This document shows positions 1-13,900 of a stretch of DNA of 64,000 nucleotides, piece by piece. Both the position numbers and the translations under genes were made by a program. The DNA is taken from contig VXAY01006797.1 in the NCBI GenBank assembly GCA_013399855.1, positions 1,406,828 to 1,470,827 of the forward strand. The letters are read 5' to 3'. The DNA is from Oxyruncus cristatus (Eukaryota > Chordata > Aves > Passeriformes > Cotingidae). The number at the start of each line of letters is the position of its first letter. Within the stretch, counting starts at the first letter, position 1. Below the pieces are notes generated by a model. That model searched no databases. It was not told where the DNA came from and worked only from the letters and a program-made list of their open reading frames with translations.

Positions 1-81
1 ACTTAGAACTTGTAAGAGATGCTTTATTGTGTTTCATTCTGAAGTCATGCATAAGGACAATCATTATGCATCCTCAGTCCT

Positions 82-110
82 CACACACACACAAACACTC
101 ATACACACAC
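82..110. repeat. (CA)n imperfect microsatellite
   Basis: CACACACACACAAACACTCATACACACAC near the window start. Confidence 0.8.
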
Positions 111-1850
111 TACCCCCCTGCCCCGATTCTCCATGGGAATCTACAACTAAAGTTCTGCCTATGAGGAGATGGACTAGGGTGAAAAAGAAGAAATGTATTG
201 TGTAGAGGTATCTGTCACAGACTTCTTTGAAATCTACTATTTGGGAATATAATCAATTTACCTTTTTGGAGGAAGGGGGTTGTATTAATTAGCAAAGAAA
301 ATAAAAAGGTCAGCAGCATGAAGTTTAGTTCTTGGGATGTTGTGGTGCTTATCAAAGTCTATTCATCCCACAACGTAAGTCCCATTCCCAAATCATTTTC
401 GTCCTTCCTAGAGTGAGAATACATAATGAAATGCTTTCTCTAATTATCAGAATCCATTACTCTTTCCATAGCAGGACCTGTGCATTCTAAAAGGGAACAT
501 TTTTGGCAAAATGCTAGTCTGTAATGGTTTTGAAGAACTACTGGATACTGTCTTTTTCTTGATGCCCACAAGTTAGAGGGCAATGGCTTTGAGAATGGGG
601 ATTGGAAAATTATGTTGTGGAAACAGCAAGCACTTAAAAAGACACAATCAGTGAAGTAGGGAACTAATGGCATAATGAAGAGTCTATAGCTGACCACATA
701 TCAAGAACTGATAATAGACCGCAGTTCAACACATATTGTTTAAGTTCTGTAATTACACTGAAGTGGTTTAGCAGTACTAGTATCTAGCTAGATCAGAAAG
801 TATTATTTCTTGTTCTCCTTGCACAACTGTTAATTTAATTCAAAACATTAAAACATTTTTTAAAAGGTTAGCAGAGACTTTGGAGAAGTCTCATAATGGC
901 TTTAATTAGTAAGCTGTGAAGACACATTTAATCAAAGTGCTATCTCAGGTAGATAACAAATACAGCCAGAAGGACACAATATGTTCAGTTTCCATGGAAA
1001 TTTACTCAAAGGAAAGGTAAGCATTTCTTCCATAGAAAAGGTGGTACAATGTTCTTTAAAACATCGTAGTCACCTAGTTTGCTATAAAAAAATAAATGAA
1101 AACCAAAACCAATTTCCTAATTCTGTACCTGTAAAGATAAGCAGTGTAAATTTCTAGAGGCAAAGCAAGCAAGAGTTCAAAACTATACCTGTTAATGAGT
1201 TTGCTTAGTAACAGGCACAGTCTGCTGAGTGAATCAAAGCTGTCTTTGCCAGAGTAAGTCCTATTTTTAGAATGATCACTGTATTCTGCTAGCTCATCTG
1301 TGAGTTCACTGGTTAAATCAAAACATTATCTGTCCTGACAAAATTCAAAAACAGATGATGATTTTTATGACAACATCTACAAATATAAATGAGGCTTTTG
1401 TGAGGTTTTTTTATTGATCTTCATTTTAGACTGGTGACATTTGGTTTGTTTAAAAAATGCAGGACTTCCTACTTTGACAGTGGAAACAAGTGATCTTTAG
1501 TAAAGGGCACAATTGCATCTTGAAAATATAAACAAAAGAGGGTTTTTATTATTTTCTTTTAACCAAAGAGATATACATTTTTGTATACTTAATATCAGTA
1601 TTTGTTTATTGACTTGTTTTGACTGTGTCTTCATACTTTTTTGTTGCCTGTCTGGAGTCTGAAATACCCTAAGGGAGTCAGGATGAAGTCTTTTACAAAT
1701 AAGGAAAGCATCAGCTTAATTGTTGGTCAGCATCATTTAGAAATATGAATATATTCTTAGTAAATCAAACAGTGTTAATCCAAATGCAAATGCTAAATTC
1801 CATAAGCATAAGCTTTAAGAGATGATTAATAAAACTTAGTTTCATTTCAG

Positions 1851-1959
1851 TGAATCACAGTCCTTCCGAAGTCACCTCTGCTGCCTGCTGGCTATACGTT
1901 ACATTGCACGCTTAACAGAAGTCTGCCAGTCTCTTCGCTGGCATTGTCACATTTTAAAG
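1851..1959 (+). other. Exon-like segment of unknown identity
   Basis: A segment of 109 nt between a good acceptor (GTTTCATTTCAG) and a donor (TTAAAG|GTAAAT), open in one frame for 36 codons (ESQSFRSH...WHCHILK) after one leading base. It contains four CpG dinucleotides in about 100 bp, unusual for the surrounding AT-rich DNA. I do not recognise the peptide and found no partner exon nearby, so it could be a coding exon, a noncoding-RNA exon or chance. Confidence 0.25.
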
Positions 1960-4900
1960 GTAAATTCATCTTATGAATACCTTGCTGAATGAAGGCCTTA
2001 TCATGAAATTTTGGCCCTTTGCTCATGTCTTATTTTGTGAGTAAACAGGTAATTCCTGGGGACGTAAGTCCATGGTACAAGCAGTGTCGGTATAAGCCCT
2101 ACTATGCTATTTCTTTTCATTACCGAAGCAAAGCAACCATTGATGTTCTATTTTCATTTTAACCTACTGATTTTCAACAAGAGTCACATGTGATAAACAT
2201 CATAAATTCAGCTATAAATGTTAACTCTTACTACCTCATCAGTTAGAGGTTTATTTGCCTCTCGCTTTCCATCATATAAATGGTGGGTCTTTCATATGGG
2301 ACAACACAAACATAAATCCATAGTAAGTAATTAGATCTATAATCTTCTTGCAGAGATTTTGCCATTTAAGTTAACTGCAGTGGAAGGATACAAGGTCCTG
2401 GGATTTATGTAGTAATTATATTTTGCTTTTAGGATCTGATCCAGATTCCACTGAAGTTAATGTAAATTTATCATGCCAAGAGCAATTGCCATAGGCATTT
2501 AGGGGTGAACTTCTTAAAATAACAATTAAAAAAAATAAAGCATCTTCTTGCTTTTGTATTAAAGTAGTATCACATTAAGGAGATAATTAGGCTTGCTGAA
2601 ACATTGTGTTTAGCAGTCAAATGTGAAAACCACTTCAGAATAAGAATTTTATTTAAAAGGAGCACGAAATCATTGTTAGTCAAAGAAAAACAGTGCTAGG
2701 GCAAAAGGCTAAGTTGAGAGTTTTGCTAACTTTTTTTTACGTTTTGGAAGGCACTGGGACTTGTGCTAAAATACATCTATACCTACCTGAAAAATACTTC
2801 CAGACAAACTTTATACTCACACTTTGTGACAGGACCTTTTCTTTCTAGCCATGCAGTATTGTCACAATATGAAGTAGATATAAATAATGAATATCACCTG
2901 TTAGCGTGAGTATCAAATAGCAGGTTTGGTGAAAGCATGGAGCATCCCATGTGCAGTAGCAAAAAGCCATTTCATTTCATATCTTCCCCAATGCTGAAAA
3001 AAATTCCTGTGCGATTGCGTGACATTTGGCAAGGAAGGAGTAAAATCTCTACAATGCTGAGGATGTCTTAGTTATGATTTTACTATTTTAGATCCTCCAG
3101 AATGTGTGTGTCATATTTATTCCTGAAATATTTCCTCTTAAGAACTAAACTGTTGTTTTAATTACCTAATGCAAATTTTTCCCCAACCCAAAATAAAAAC
3201 AAATTAACTTCTCAGATGCAGATAATGAGAAAAAATCAATAACACCATTGTAAAATAGTACTAGCTTCAGGAGACAGCTGCAAGAGTAAATAGGTCCATT
3301 TGTTTTGAAATCCTTCCTGAACATCATGACTCATCTCGTTCTATTTTGGGCTCTGTCGTATGTGTATGTGGCTGAGGTCACACAAGCCAGTAATCCAAGC
3401 AACTGAAGCAGTATGAGTTGTCAAAAAGAATAGTTTATTACGTGGATTTGCTGTATAGAAATGTCTTTTCATACTCTGCCTATTCATAAAAGGATATGAG
3501 CAATAATCTGCCTTGGCAGCAATGACTTAAATCTTCTTATTCAGAATTGGAGAGAGCTTCAAATACCTTCTCTAGGTAATGTCAAATCTAAACCCTAAAT
3601 TCCAGGGAAATCAGGTAAAAATAGTTAAGATGGCTTTTCATTTTATCTAGAAAGCAGGTTTGGAGGGGTCAGAGAAACAATATATATTTTAAATAGAAAC
3701 AAATTTCTAGGTTTAGATAGTAGCATTTACTGTAATAATGCCCTCAGAAGACTAGAGAGGTCACTAGCTGACTTTTACATTTTCGTCCTCTAATTAGCAA
3801 AATTCAGTATGCATGCACTTGATGATAAGCACGATTATGAGTGCTTTTTTAGCTTGGGTGTCAAATCTGCAGGTTTCAAAGAGTGCAGAACACCAATGTT
3901 CACTCGCTGGGACATCTGCATGGAGATGTCGAGCTGGGGCTTGTTCAGGGCACACGATGAGTCATCTCTGGCTGGCAGAGAGTGCTGCTCAGCTCGGTGA
4001 GCAAACCACTCTGGCCAGTGCAACCGGCTTGAAGGGAAGCAGATGTGTCGGGAAAGGAGGGAGAGGAGACACCCACAATAAATTCACATAGAAAATGGTG
4101 TGTTTTCTCCAGTTTTTAAGATTTTCATTTGTCCTTTTGAGAGCTGAGAATACTGGTGTACTTTAATACAAGCCTCTGGGTGAACTAATGATAGCTCTTA
4201 AAGTCAGACAATGAGAAGAATAAGGATCCACAGATTTTAATAGAGTACTGTCACTGGGCACTTATCAGTTCAAAGTAATCCTTACTTTCAGATTTGACAG
4301 TTTTGGAATTCCAGGAACAATACTGTGTTACACACAAACACAAAGAAAATAAAACCTGTAATCTATACTATGCAATAAAAATTCTGGGGCAGTTTATGTC
4401 TGCCTCAGACCCTAACTTTCAAAGAAAACTTGGTTGACAGTTTGGTTTGGGGTTTGCTGCTGCTGCTGATCACCTATTTAATTTTTGACTTTTTATTTCA
4501 ATTTTTTTCCCACAGAACTCCAAAACCCTTCACAATATGGAGAACTACTACATTTTCTAAATAAAGTAGGGTGGGGATGGGTGTTTCTTGACCAAATGCC
4601 CACTCTAAATTAGGATGGGACTTTGATGGACTCCAACCAAAACTTGTGTCTGGATTTAATTCTTTTCACCAGTGTCCTGGTAACAATGTACAATGGGAAA
4701 CAAGTCACCTTATGGCTGGAAACAACAGGCCAGCACTCCATCTGATCTCTGACATGCTAGGCTCTCTCACTATTGCTTTCAGGATTTGCTGTAATGGACA
4801 TCCTGATCCTATCGCAGCAAAGCTTTGAAAAAACAGAAATGATTGGCGATCAACAGTAAAATAACCAGTGTAAGCTTTATGAAGAGTCTTGAACACCAGG

Positions 4901-7900
4901 GCATCTGGACACCTTGGAGCCAGCAGCTAATGTAGAGAAAAGCATATTTATCAAACAGTAGCGTAAAGTCTCATGTTTCTTATTATCTTACTGCATATAA
5001 CCATTGTGCTTTAGGATGGATGGCTTTTCAGACTAACTAATAAAGCAAGTAAAGAAATGGTGGTTATATTTTTCTAATCCACTGTCCAGAGAAGAGGTCT
5101 TCCCACTTCTTTAAGGAAAAACAATGTTTGCAAAAGATTTATGCTCCACGAAAGCTCCCATCTCTGCTACATGTAAGTGAATGTGTCAGTGCTGTGCCTT
5201 CCAAATTCTGTGTATTTATTTGTCTCATATATCACTCTTACAAGGGAATCTAGTACCTAGAATAGTTCTGGTAAGAAACTTATGAAGTAATCTGAACATA
5301 CATAGTAAATTCTAATTAGAACAATGTATGTTGTTATCAAACTAGAGGTACTAAACATATCCTTGTTCATTTATCTGGAGCAAAGTATCATATCCAGCAA
5401 CATTCTAACAAGTGAAATGTAAAAACTATCCAAATGGTTATTAATTTATCTTGATGTTGTGGGAGTAGTAACAGGATTATAAGCTAATGGAACAGCAACA
5501 TTTTTTTAGCAGTAAATCAGCTGTTTCACCAATAAGAATTCATTGGTTTGTTTCTGCAGATAACAAGATATATTCCAGGAGGAAAGGGTGACTTGCTATG
5601 ATTGTCCAAGATGTAGTCATCACAGCAAAATGACTGACTAGTATCATTATATCGTGCTTTAAAATAAATAAATAAATTTTAAAAATCAGAGAGAATATAC
5701 TTTTTCCAAGGTACAAAAAAATATAAAAATTACTATACCTAAATTCCATGTTTGCCAAGCCTGTGATGTACAGACCAACTTGTGTCTATGGTACAGATTT
5801 AAAAAAGTTGTCATAATGTAAGCCAGTAGGAGCTTTTGCTTTGGCATTTAGTGATTTTTTTTTTTTTTTTAATCCAGACCATAGTGCTTACCTGCCTAAT
5901 GGCAAAGTTCTGGCATTCTAATTAATGAAAATTGTGGACAAGTTGCAACAGATGAAAATGTGCAATGGAAGCATAAAATGCTGTTGTTTGTTGTTGCCCT
6001 GCACGATAAAATTTGGAAGCTGCAATAGAAAGGAATCTGCTGAATTCTATAAGAACATCAAAAAGTAGAGATTTTTGCAGAAGTATTGGATGTCAGTTTA
6101 TAGGCTCATTTTTCTCTCAAGGGAAAATAGATTTCCCTTCTGTAAACATTTTTTTTTTTTATTTCCTGATGGTGTGCATTACTATAAATCGCACGCAAGG
6201 GACTTGGTTGAAATTTACGAATGACTAGAGCCTTTTATTGTGTTTTGTGCACTTGTCAAACTAGAATGGCTACTGTAACTGAAGTAGTAATTTTCTACAT
6301 GATTTGATTTAGGGAAACAATCTCTGATAAGAACCTATTAACGAATTGAGCATTAATAATATTTCCTGCTCTTTTCTAGTTTAGCACCTCCCTTCAAACA
6401 CAAAGCTCATTGACAGTCTCCCAGTCAAGCTCAAGGTTATTAATTACGTGATCATTACTGCCTACCTTCAACTCACTTTTGGGGAATTTCTATTCTCAGA
6501 CAGTTACAGTGTTTGGAAAGTCCTTCAAAAATTTTAAAGTTTTGTGAAAATGTATAATAATTGCTTCTTTGGCACTATCCAAAGTTCTGGGTACTAATGA
6601 GACACCCTGTCAGTCCCACCACTGCCCCACACAAGGAGCTGCAGTGATGACCCCCCAACAGCACAGCTGTAGCTTTGTTCCACATTGCTGATGACAAGAG
6701 AAGTTTCTAAGTTTACCATGGGCCTGCACACCACTCTTATCCTTTTGATGTGTCACTTTTAGTCCAATACACTTAAAGCTATTTCTCAAGATGGATTTGT
6801 GCTAAAAATAAGGACCATTGAACCAAAATGTGCCAGAAGTCTATAGGTTTGATTTGCAGCGAACATGCCTTTCTGCACTGCCAACTTCGTGATTTTAAGA
6901 TGAAGTCTCCTGACATTTGCTGTTTAAGTAAATGACCTGTCTCTTGAAGATTGGTGATTGTAAGACTGTCTGCTTTCATTTAGGTGAAATCTCTGGGACT
7001 TTAACTGCGTGACAGAATCTGAAAAGTTACTCTGACTTCACTTTATGCTTTTGGAAACAAAGATGGAAACTTTCAAATTAAAAAAAATAATAATTTGGGC
7101 TTTATAACTTTTACATTTGGCCAAACATCACATTGCCTCTACAGTCATTTTTGTCACTGTTGTCAGTGAAACAAGAGTGATAACTGCTGAAAACTACTTT
7201 GAAAATCTCTTAGATTAATACTTCTTATTAAGTCAGCTCGTAAATTATAACATATTGATCAAACAGCTGACCCAGGGATCGCTATGTGACAAACAGTGAC
7301 ATTAGATTTTCCGGAAGTGAAGGAAATGAAAATATATTGGGTTTGTCAGATGAGCTCTTTGCCTTTCACTAAAAATTCTGTAATGTAAGTAGTTTAAAAC
7401 ATAAAGAAACTCGGGTACAGATGTCTGATAGGAAAAAACACGGTGAGGTGTTGGAATGAAAGGAAAACTGAGAAAATCCAAGTAGTTTGCTTCATGTAGT
7501 ATCAATTTCAGAGTGCTGATTAGCATTGTGAAACCAGAACTCTTCATGCTGACACAAGGCAAAGAGAGGCTGCCATGTTGTAATAAAATAATTTCCTGCT
7601 CCAAGGAAAACTGATTTTTTGAGGTGGAGATGTTTTACTACTTCACAGAGATAAAGCAGTGGGAAGTGCAGAATGATGCACTGTATATACACACCCTGTG
7701 GCTATACTAACTTTTGATGGATTCTCTGTAATAATTTCCTATAACTTCCCTCTTCCTGATCACTAAACTTTGAATGCCACACGTAGCTGGCAGATGCTTC
7801 CTGGATGGAAAAAAGGGCGGAAAGGGTCCCAGCCTCCTTTAAAGAAGGCAGTGAGGGAAAAGTCCAAGTTTTGAAGGGAATTCCTCTATCAGAATTATAA

Positions 7901-10900
7901 ACCAGCGTGAAGTTAGTACTAAAGAATGCCTGTGTGTTTGACTCTCCAGGCTAACCCTTAGGTCACTTAACTGATAGAGAAAAATCCTTGTTTAAGATGC
8001 ATGCTCCGTAGAGATATACGAATGTATTACTCCATTCCTGAATTTAAAAAAAAAATTACTTTATTTTTAAAACACCAATCCAGATACAAGTAGGTTTTCC
8101 CCTTCCATACGAGTTCTTTATTTCCTAGGTTTTATAAGACTGGGATATCATTTTAGCCTTATAACCATTAGGTTTTAGAATATAGCTTAGATTTTTTTGA
8201 GTTAGAATCTTATATGTGAGTTGATAATAATCCTTGTGTTTCAAACCAACGTTGAGGCTTTATCTCCTCCACTGCTTTGTCCCAGCTCCAGTCAGCATGT
8301 CATGGCAAACCCTACCTTGTACTGGCAACAAGTCTGCACTGCTAAAGGGTAGCAAGGGGATTATTCTGTTTCAACCACTGTCATTCTAAGCTTTCCATGA
8401 ATTTCCTTGCCTTCCTGCAGACTCCAGGAACAGCAGGGTTTCTCAACCTCACCAGTAGCTGGCTGCCGCTTCACGATACCAAGAGGATGTTCAAACAGTG
8501 CATTCAGCAAGTACAAACAGCCTCATTTCAGTATTAAATTACCTCTATCTGGTAGCTGGAGAGTAACCAAACCATGGCAATGCAGAAAAGACAGAGACTT
8601 TACACTTCATGACTTGCTCATTTATCCTGCCAGACATTTTTCTTTTTTTTTTTAACAATCATTCAGGAAGTGTATGATGCCATACAATTTAATCTGAACA
8701 TTTCTTCCTCGTAAAATTTCAATTTTCACCAGTGGCCCAATGACCACTCTTTTGAACTCAGTAGACTGTTGAAACAGCAGAAGTACGTGCGAAGTGGTTT
8801 TGCAGCCTAATTGTAACATTGTTTGTCATGTAGTAGATAATCACCTAGAAATGTTTTTTCCACAAGCTTCGTGTCCGAAGTGCAGAGGGTCTAGCATTTG
8901 GATAGGATGTGTCAGTAGGTTTTGTAGGTCAGACCCATGTTCTTATTCCATTAGAAATCAAAATACATTGGAGGTTTTCCACCTTTCCATTTCATGCTTA
9001 TTCTCACCTTTTTATTTTGTAATTTTTTTTCCACATATTTCCTGTGTATTTTCCCCCTTCTCCTATTCACCTTCCTCTTTTTCACCCCCTTTTCTTGCGT
9101 AGTTCAAGCTTTCATTTTCTAATAAGATTTTTCCTCATAGTGGAGTTCAGCTGGAATTGAAGAAAAATGTTTGCTCACTTCTCAGAAATAGAAAATGGCG
9201 AGGAAGCATGCACACTACCTGTGACCAGAAAATAACTGAAGTGGTAAGAGGTGTAAATCTGGAGATAGGACACTCCAACGTATCTGTACAGGTGGTTCTA
9301 AAAGACCACATCTAAGGAAATCTCTCACTGCACTGCTGAGAGGAAAATATTAAAACACTAACTTTCAAGAAGCATTGACCATGAGAAAGAAAATATTTTG
9401 TGAACGAAACTGTAAATCTAACGAGTGTGTTGGTGGAAATGTGAGGACAGGGAGAAGAGGGAGAATGATGTCATGCTTCATGAAAAAAATCTCAGATGTC
9501 CCTCTGGAAAGGGTCTGCACTTAGAGCATCTCACCAGCATCGCACTTTCCTCCTCTTTACCCGGTCACCTTTTTCTTGCTCAGTCTGGATGACAGACAGT
9601 GCAGTATTGCGGAGAAAAAAGAAACTAATTGTGCTCACTATGCCAGAACAGTAGGTTCACCAGAAATTCCGGGGAAAATTACTGGGGAGGAAAAGAAAGA
9701 AACAGCCGATGATATAAAAGGAACTGAGATACAAAGGGACAACTGGAATAGGAATATCAGCATTCCTTATTGTTAATGAACAGTAAGCAGCAGGCTGATT
9801 TAAGACAACTATTTTTCTAAAGTCACTTTACAGCTAGAAGGTGACTGCTGTGTATGAATCTACATATCTTTAAAATATGCTGCTAATCCTGCAGCACAAC
9901 TAAGTCTTATTTTACCATTTGAATGAAAAAGAGGGTGGCTTTAGCAAATGTAGAAGGTTTCCCAATATGTTTGTCTCAGCTGATCCTTTTGCTCAATTTT
10001 AGTATAGTATTTTTAATGAATTATAATATTTTTGGGCTTATTTACTCCTTCATTTTCAAAAAATATCTTAGTGTACCTGCATGAATGGATGTGAGGGATA
10101 TATGAAAATGAAGTGTTTTTCCAACAGAAGTCATAAATTCTAAATTCTGCAGCAAGCAGCCACCAGTTCTAACATTTGAAAAAAAAATTGTACTGATAGG
10201 TTCTATTTTCTTTCCCAAAGGCAGGTGCTTGTTACTTACAAACCTGACACTGAATCTGTGTAAAACTTAATTACGAGATATTTTTTAAAACTCCTGGAGG
10301 GCCAGAGGAGCAAAGGTGACTAAAATACAAAGTATACACAAGGACAGGAAAAGAGAACAGCCTGCAGAAGGCCCTGTGGCAATTCCAGTTTTGCCTTTGT
10401 AACCCAGGAGAGACAATACCACTGGGGAGATCATTATGCAGGGGATAGTATTCAAAAGCTTCACAACACCTTATAAAAAAGCAGCAAAACAAAACTATGT
10501 CAGAGACAAATCTCTAGGACCTCAGTACAGCCTGTATTGTCTCAGAAATAGGTAATCCCCTGCTTTCCCAATCCCCTAAGAGATCAATTATGGAATTCTT
10601 TTGAATAACAAAACATTAGTCAAATTTCGGTCTCAGCTGCTACCTTACCTTGTATTTAAATTCGGTCCTCAGAAAACCTAGCTTACGTCAGAGGCAGTAG
10701 AGCACGAGGGGTCAGATAATTATAAAATTAGCTTATAGGTTATAGTGGTCTAGCTTGGCATGAATAACATCGGTACCTTGAACAGAAACGCTTTAAAAAT
10801 CTTCTGGTTACAGTCACTGTGGTATTACTGGTTTGGGGCACGTAATTTTCATCCCACCATTTTCAGATGATCCAACTATGCTGCTGCAGAGACACTGACT

Positions 10901-13900
10901 CTGGAGGATGGTTTGGCATAGGGAGTCCCAGGCTGGCAATAGCTTTTGGGCTCCCATTTCTCGTCGAGGCAATGGTTGGTACTCCCCGGTGCCCACAGTC
11001 AGCTGCTTCCCACGTCACCCCTGGAATGGGCTGCACTGGCACCACATCACCCAACCTGGAGCTCCCCAAAGAAAGGAACATTTCCGCATGAATTACAGCT
11101 CTAGGGCATGCTTTTAATTAGTGCCATTTCTTTGTAGCTGATGCTGTCTGACGGTCTGAACAGACTATAAAAGCTTTGCGTAAGACAGAGGATGGTGCAC
11201 AGGAATGAATAGCCAGTGCCAAGTCCAGAGGTATTTATACAGGAGCCTTGTCATGGATTTCTGCTCACCCAGGATGACATCAGCAAGTGATAGATTTGTT
11301 TATTTTTGACCTCACAAAAGCAAGGCATCCTTTTTCTGCAAAAGTTCCAGATTCCTGGTTCTGCTTCCAGAAGTTTTTTTCCCGTTGGTTAGTGCTGGAG
11401 CACACTGGTTTTTCATTTAACAGTAAGGCAGCACCTGAGGAATGGGGCAGCACTTTCTGCATTGCTTGACTCAGAGTTTTTCCCCTTCTCTACTATGCTA
11501 AGATTAACATACCATGTAGTGTCTCTTACTATCTTTGAACTAGTGTTTGCAAGCAATGTATGTACAAACAGCTTTTGCGGCATGAAGTAAATTTAGAGCA
11601 AGAAAGTTGTAATATGAATACATGGGTTGTTTTCAAGAACATACCTCCTTCTTGCTGTGAAATCCTTTTGCAGAATAGCCAGATTTGCACTTAGTTGCTA
11701 GAAGAAAAATGTGTACCATTGCATGTTTGCATTTTCACTGTTTAAAAAAAACCCAAGGGTTTATGTTTACCTTGACAAAGAGAGCTAACAGTGCAGGTCA
11801 CAAGTGCTGCGGTCCTGCAGCTGTTGGGCTGGAAGGCCAGTGTGATGGCACAACAAGGGTTTCCTGCCCCAGCTCCATGGGTGCCTGGACCCCAGTTGGT
11901 GTCCTGGCACCTGGGAATCTCACAGCAATTCTTCAGAGCCAGGGCATGGGATTATTTTTTTTTTCTCTGAAATTCAAAACTGCAGCTACTGAGTTAATCA
12001 CCATGAATTTCATAAAGGTTTATGGAAGTTTTCTAGGTGAAGTATTGATGTACGTGGAGGTGTTGCATTAAAAAGCAAAGAACTGATAATTTAGACCTCC
12101 TTTATTGGTAATGCTGTTTGGAGAGTGAGATAATTAAAGCAAGTAATATTATGTGGAATACAGTGATGGCACATGAAAGGTTAACATTCAGTACTGAGAC
12201 TGTCAGAAACATCTCAGCCAGAACTGACAGTTTTATAGCATCTTAGAAAATATACCTTTACTTTACTCAGCAGCACTTCAGAGACCTCATATATCAATCG
12301 GCCCAGGAGGAAAATGTGAACATTATTGTTTCGTCTAAGCAAAACGAGTCTGTTCCAATAAGCTTTCTGACCAAAATTAATGGGACTAAAATAACATGTC
12401 AAAATCAATGTGAGCTTAATATCAGTGTGATGTTCATTTGTTTTCATCTGGGTCTAAACATCGGCAAACATTTCTAGAATGTGGAGGCCTTGTGAAGTTC
12501 CCTGGTTTTGGAGCCTATAGACAAATTCAGTAATATAAAAATGCATATGATTTATGATCAGTACTTGAACTAATACTTCAGGAGTATTGGTAAAGGTCCA
12601 TTTCTTACATGTCTCTATTCTATCTTGTTTTCTATGGAAAATGTCAGTATATTTTGCTGGAGTCCCAGTGTGGTATATATGAGTCTCCTTGTGTCACTGC
12701 ACAAATCTTTCAAACTTATCACTGACCAAATAATCTTTCTGGAGGTCACTGTGGTTTATGAAGCAGCTATGCCAATTCCAACCAACAGATATTATGCTCA
12801 ACAGAGTGCAAGGCATTTTTTTTTTTTTTGCGTTACAGCTAAAATCTCATAACCACCTCTATCCGAAAGAAATATGAGCTCTTAATAGCTTTGAGGCAAA
12901 ACCACACAATAATAACTTTTTTATGTAACCTTTTTCAATTCAGGATTGCACAAAGCACTTTGATTCATGGAATTGCTTTTAAGCAGAGAGAAATCATGAT
13001 TTTTGTCTCCTGAAAACCACAGGTCTGTAGTTCTTCTGCAGTGCTTTGTAACTTGGGACCGCTGTAGTAACCTTGAGAGACCCCTATCAGTCAGGTTATA
13101 TCAGGTTTATTTTGCAAATAGGGAAATTGAGGTATTCAGTTAACTGTCTGACTATGAATACACAGCAAGAAATGCACTGCTCAAAATAAATGGAAATTAA
13201 TCTAGGAATTAATTGTTTTAACAGCTGCAAAATGCTTGGCTATTTTCAGATGCATTTGATAGCGGAAAAACAAACTTCTGGGCACAGTCTCCTCTTTAAG
13301 TCTCAAGGACTTGTGTGAACAGAATTAATTGTCTTTAATTAAAAGTGTAAGAGCAGTGATAGAGACATGATGTTAATAATCTTGGGTTTCATTATAGTAT
13401 TTGGAGTCACAACGTAACACAGATTAAGTTTAATTTCTCTTCTTCACATACCATTAGCAAGCCTTGTGATGATGAAAACAAGTCATAAGGAGTGCTTTAA
13501 AGAGATTTTATTATATTTCATTGCCATGAAAAAATACTGAAATGGTAATAAATGAGAGGAAAATCAAAAGGCAACAAAAGCAATTAGAGATTCAACATTG
13601 TTCATGTTTCGTGCTAATAAAGGGCAAAGTTCTATTGTTTTCATGATGCACTAATGAGTAGAGCTGTGTGGATAAACATGGAGCAATTCAAACAGAATGG
13701 CAGGTATAAAGAGACTGTTGCTTTAAAAAAATTTCCAAGGGAATGATCTGATTATAAGGTTTATTTTAATCTACAGTAGTGACTTTCTGAGATGCAGTGC
13801 AAGATATGCTGTTCAAAGGATCAGTGAAACACAGTTACCAGATCTAGTTTATGGCTAAACACAACAAAGTTACTGGGTTGTTCACTGGCTATAGGAAAAA

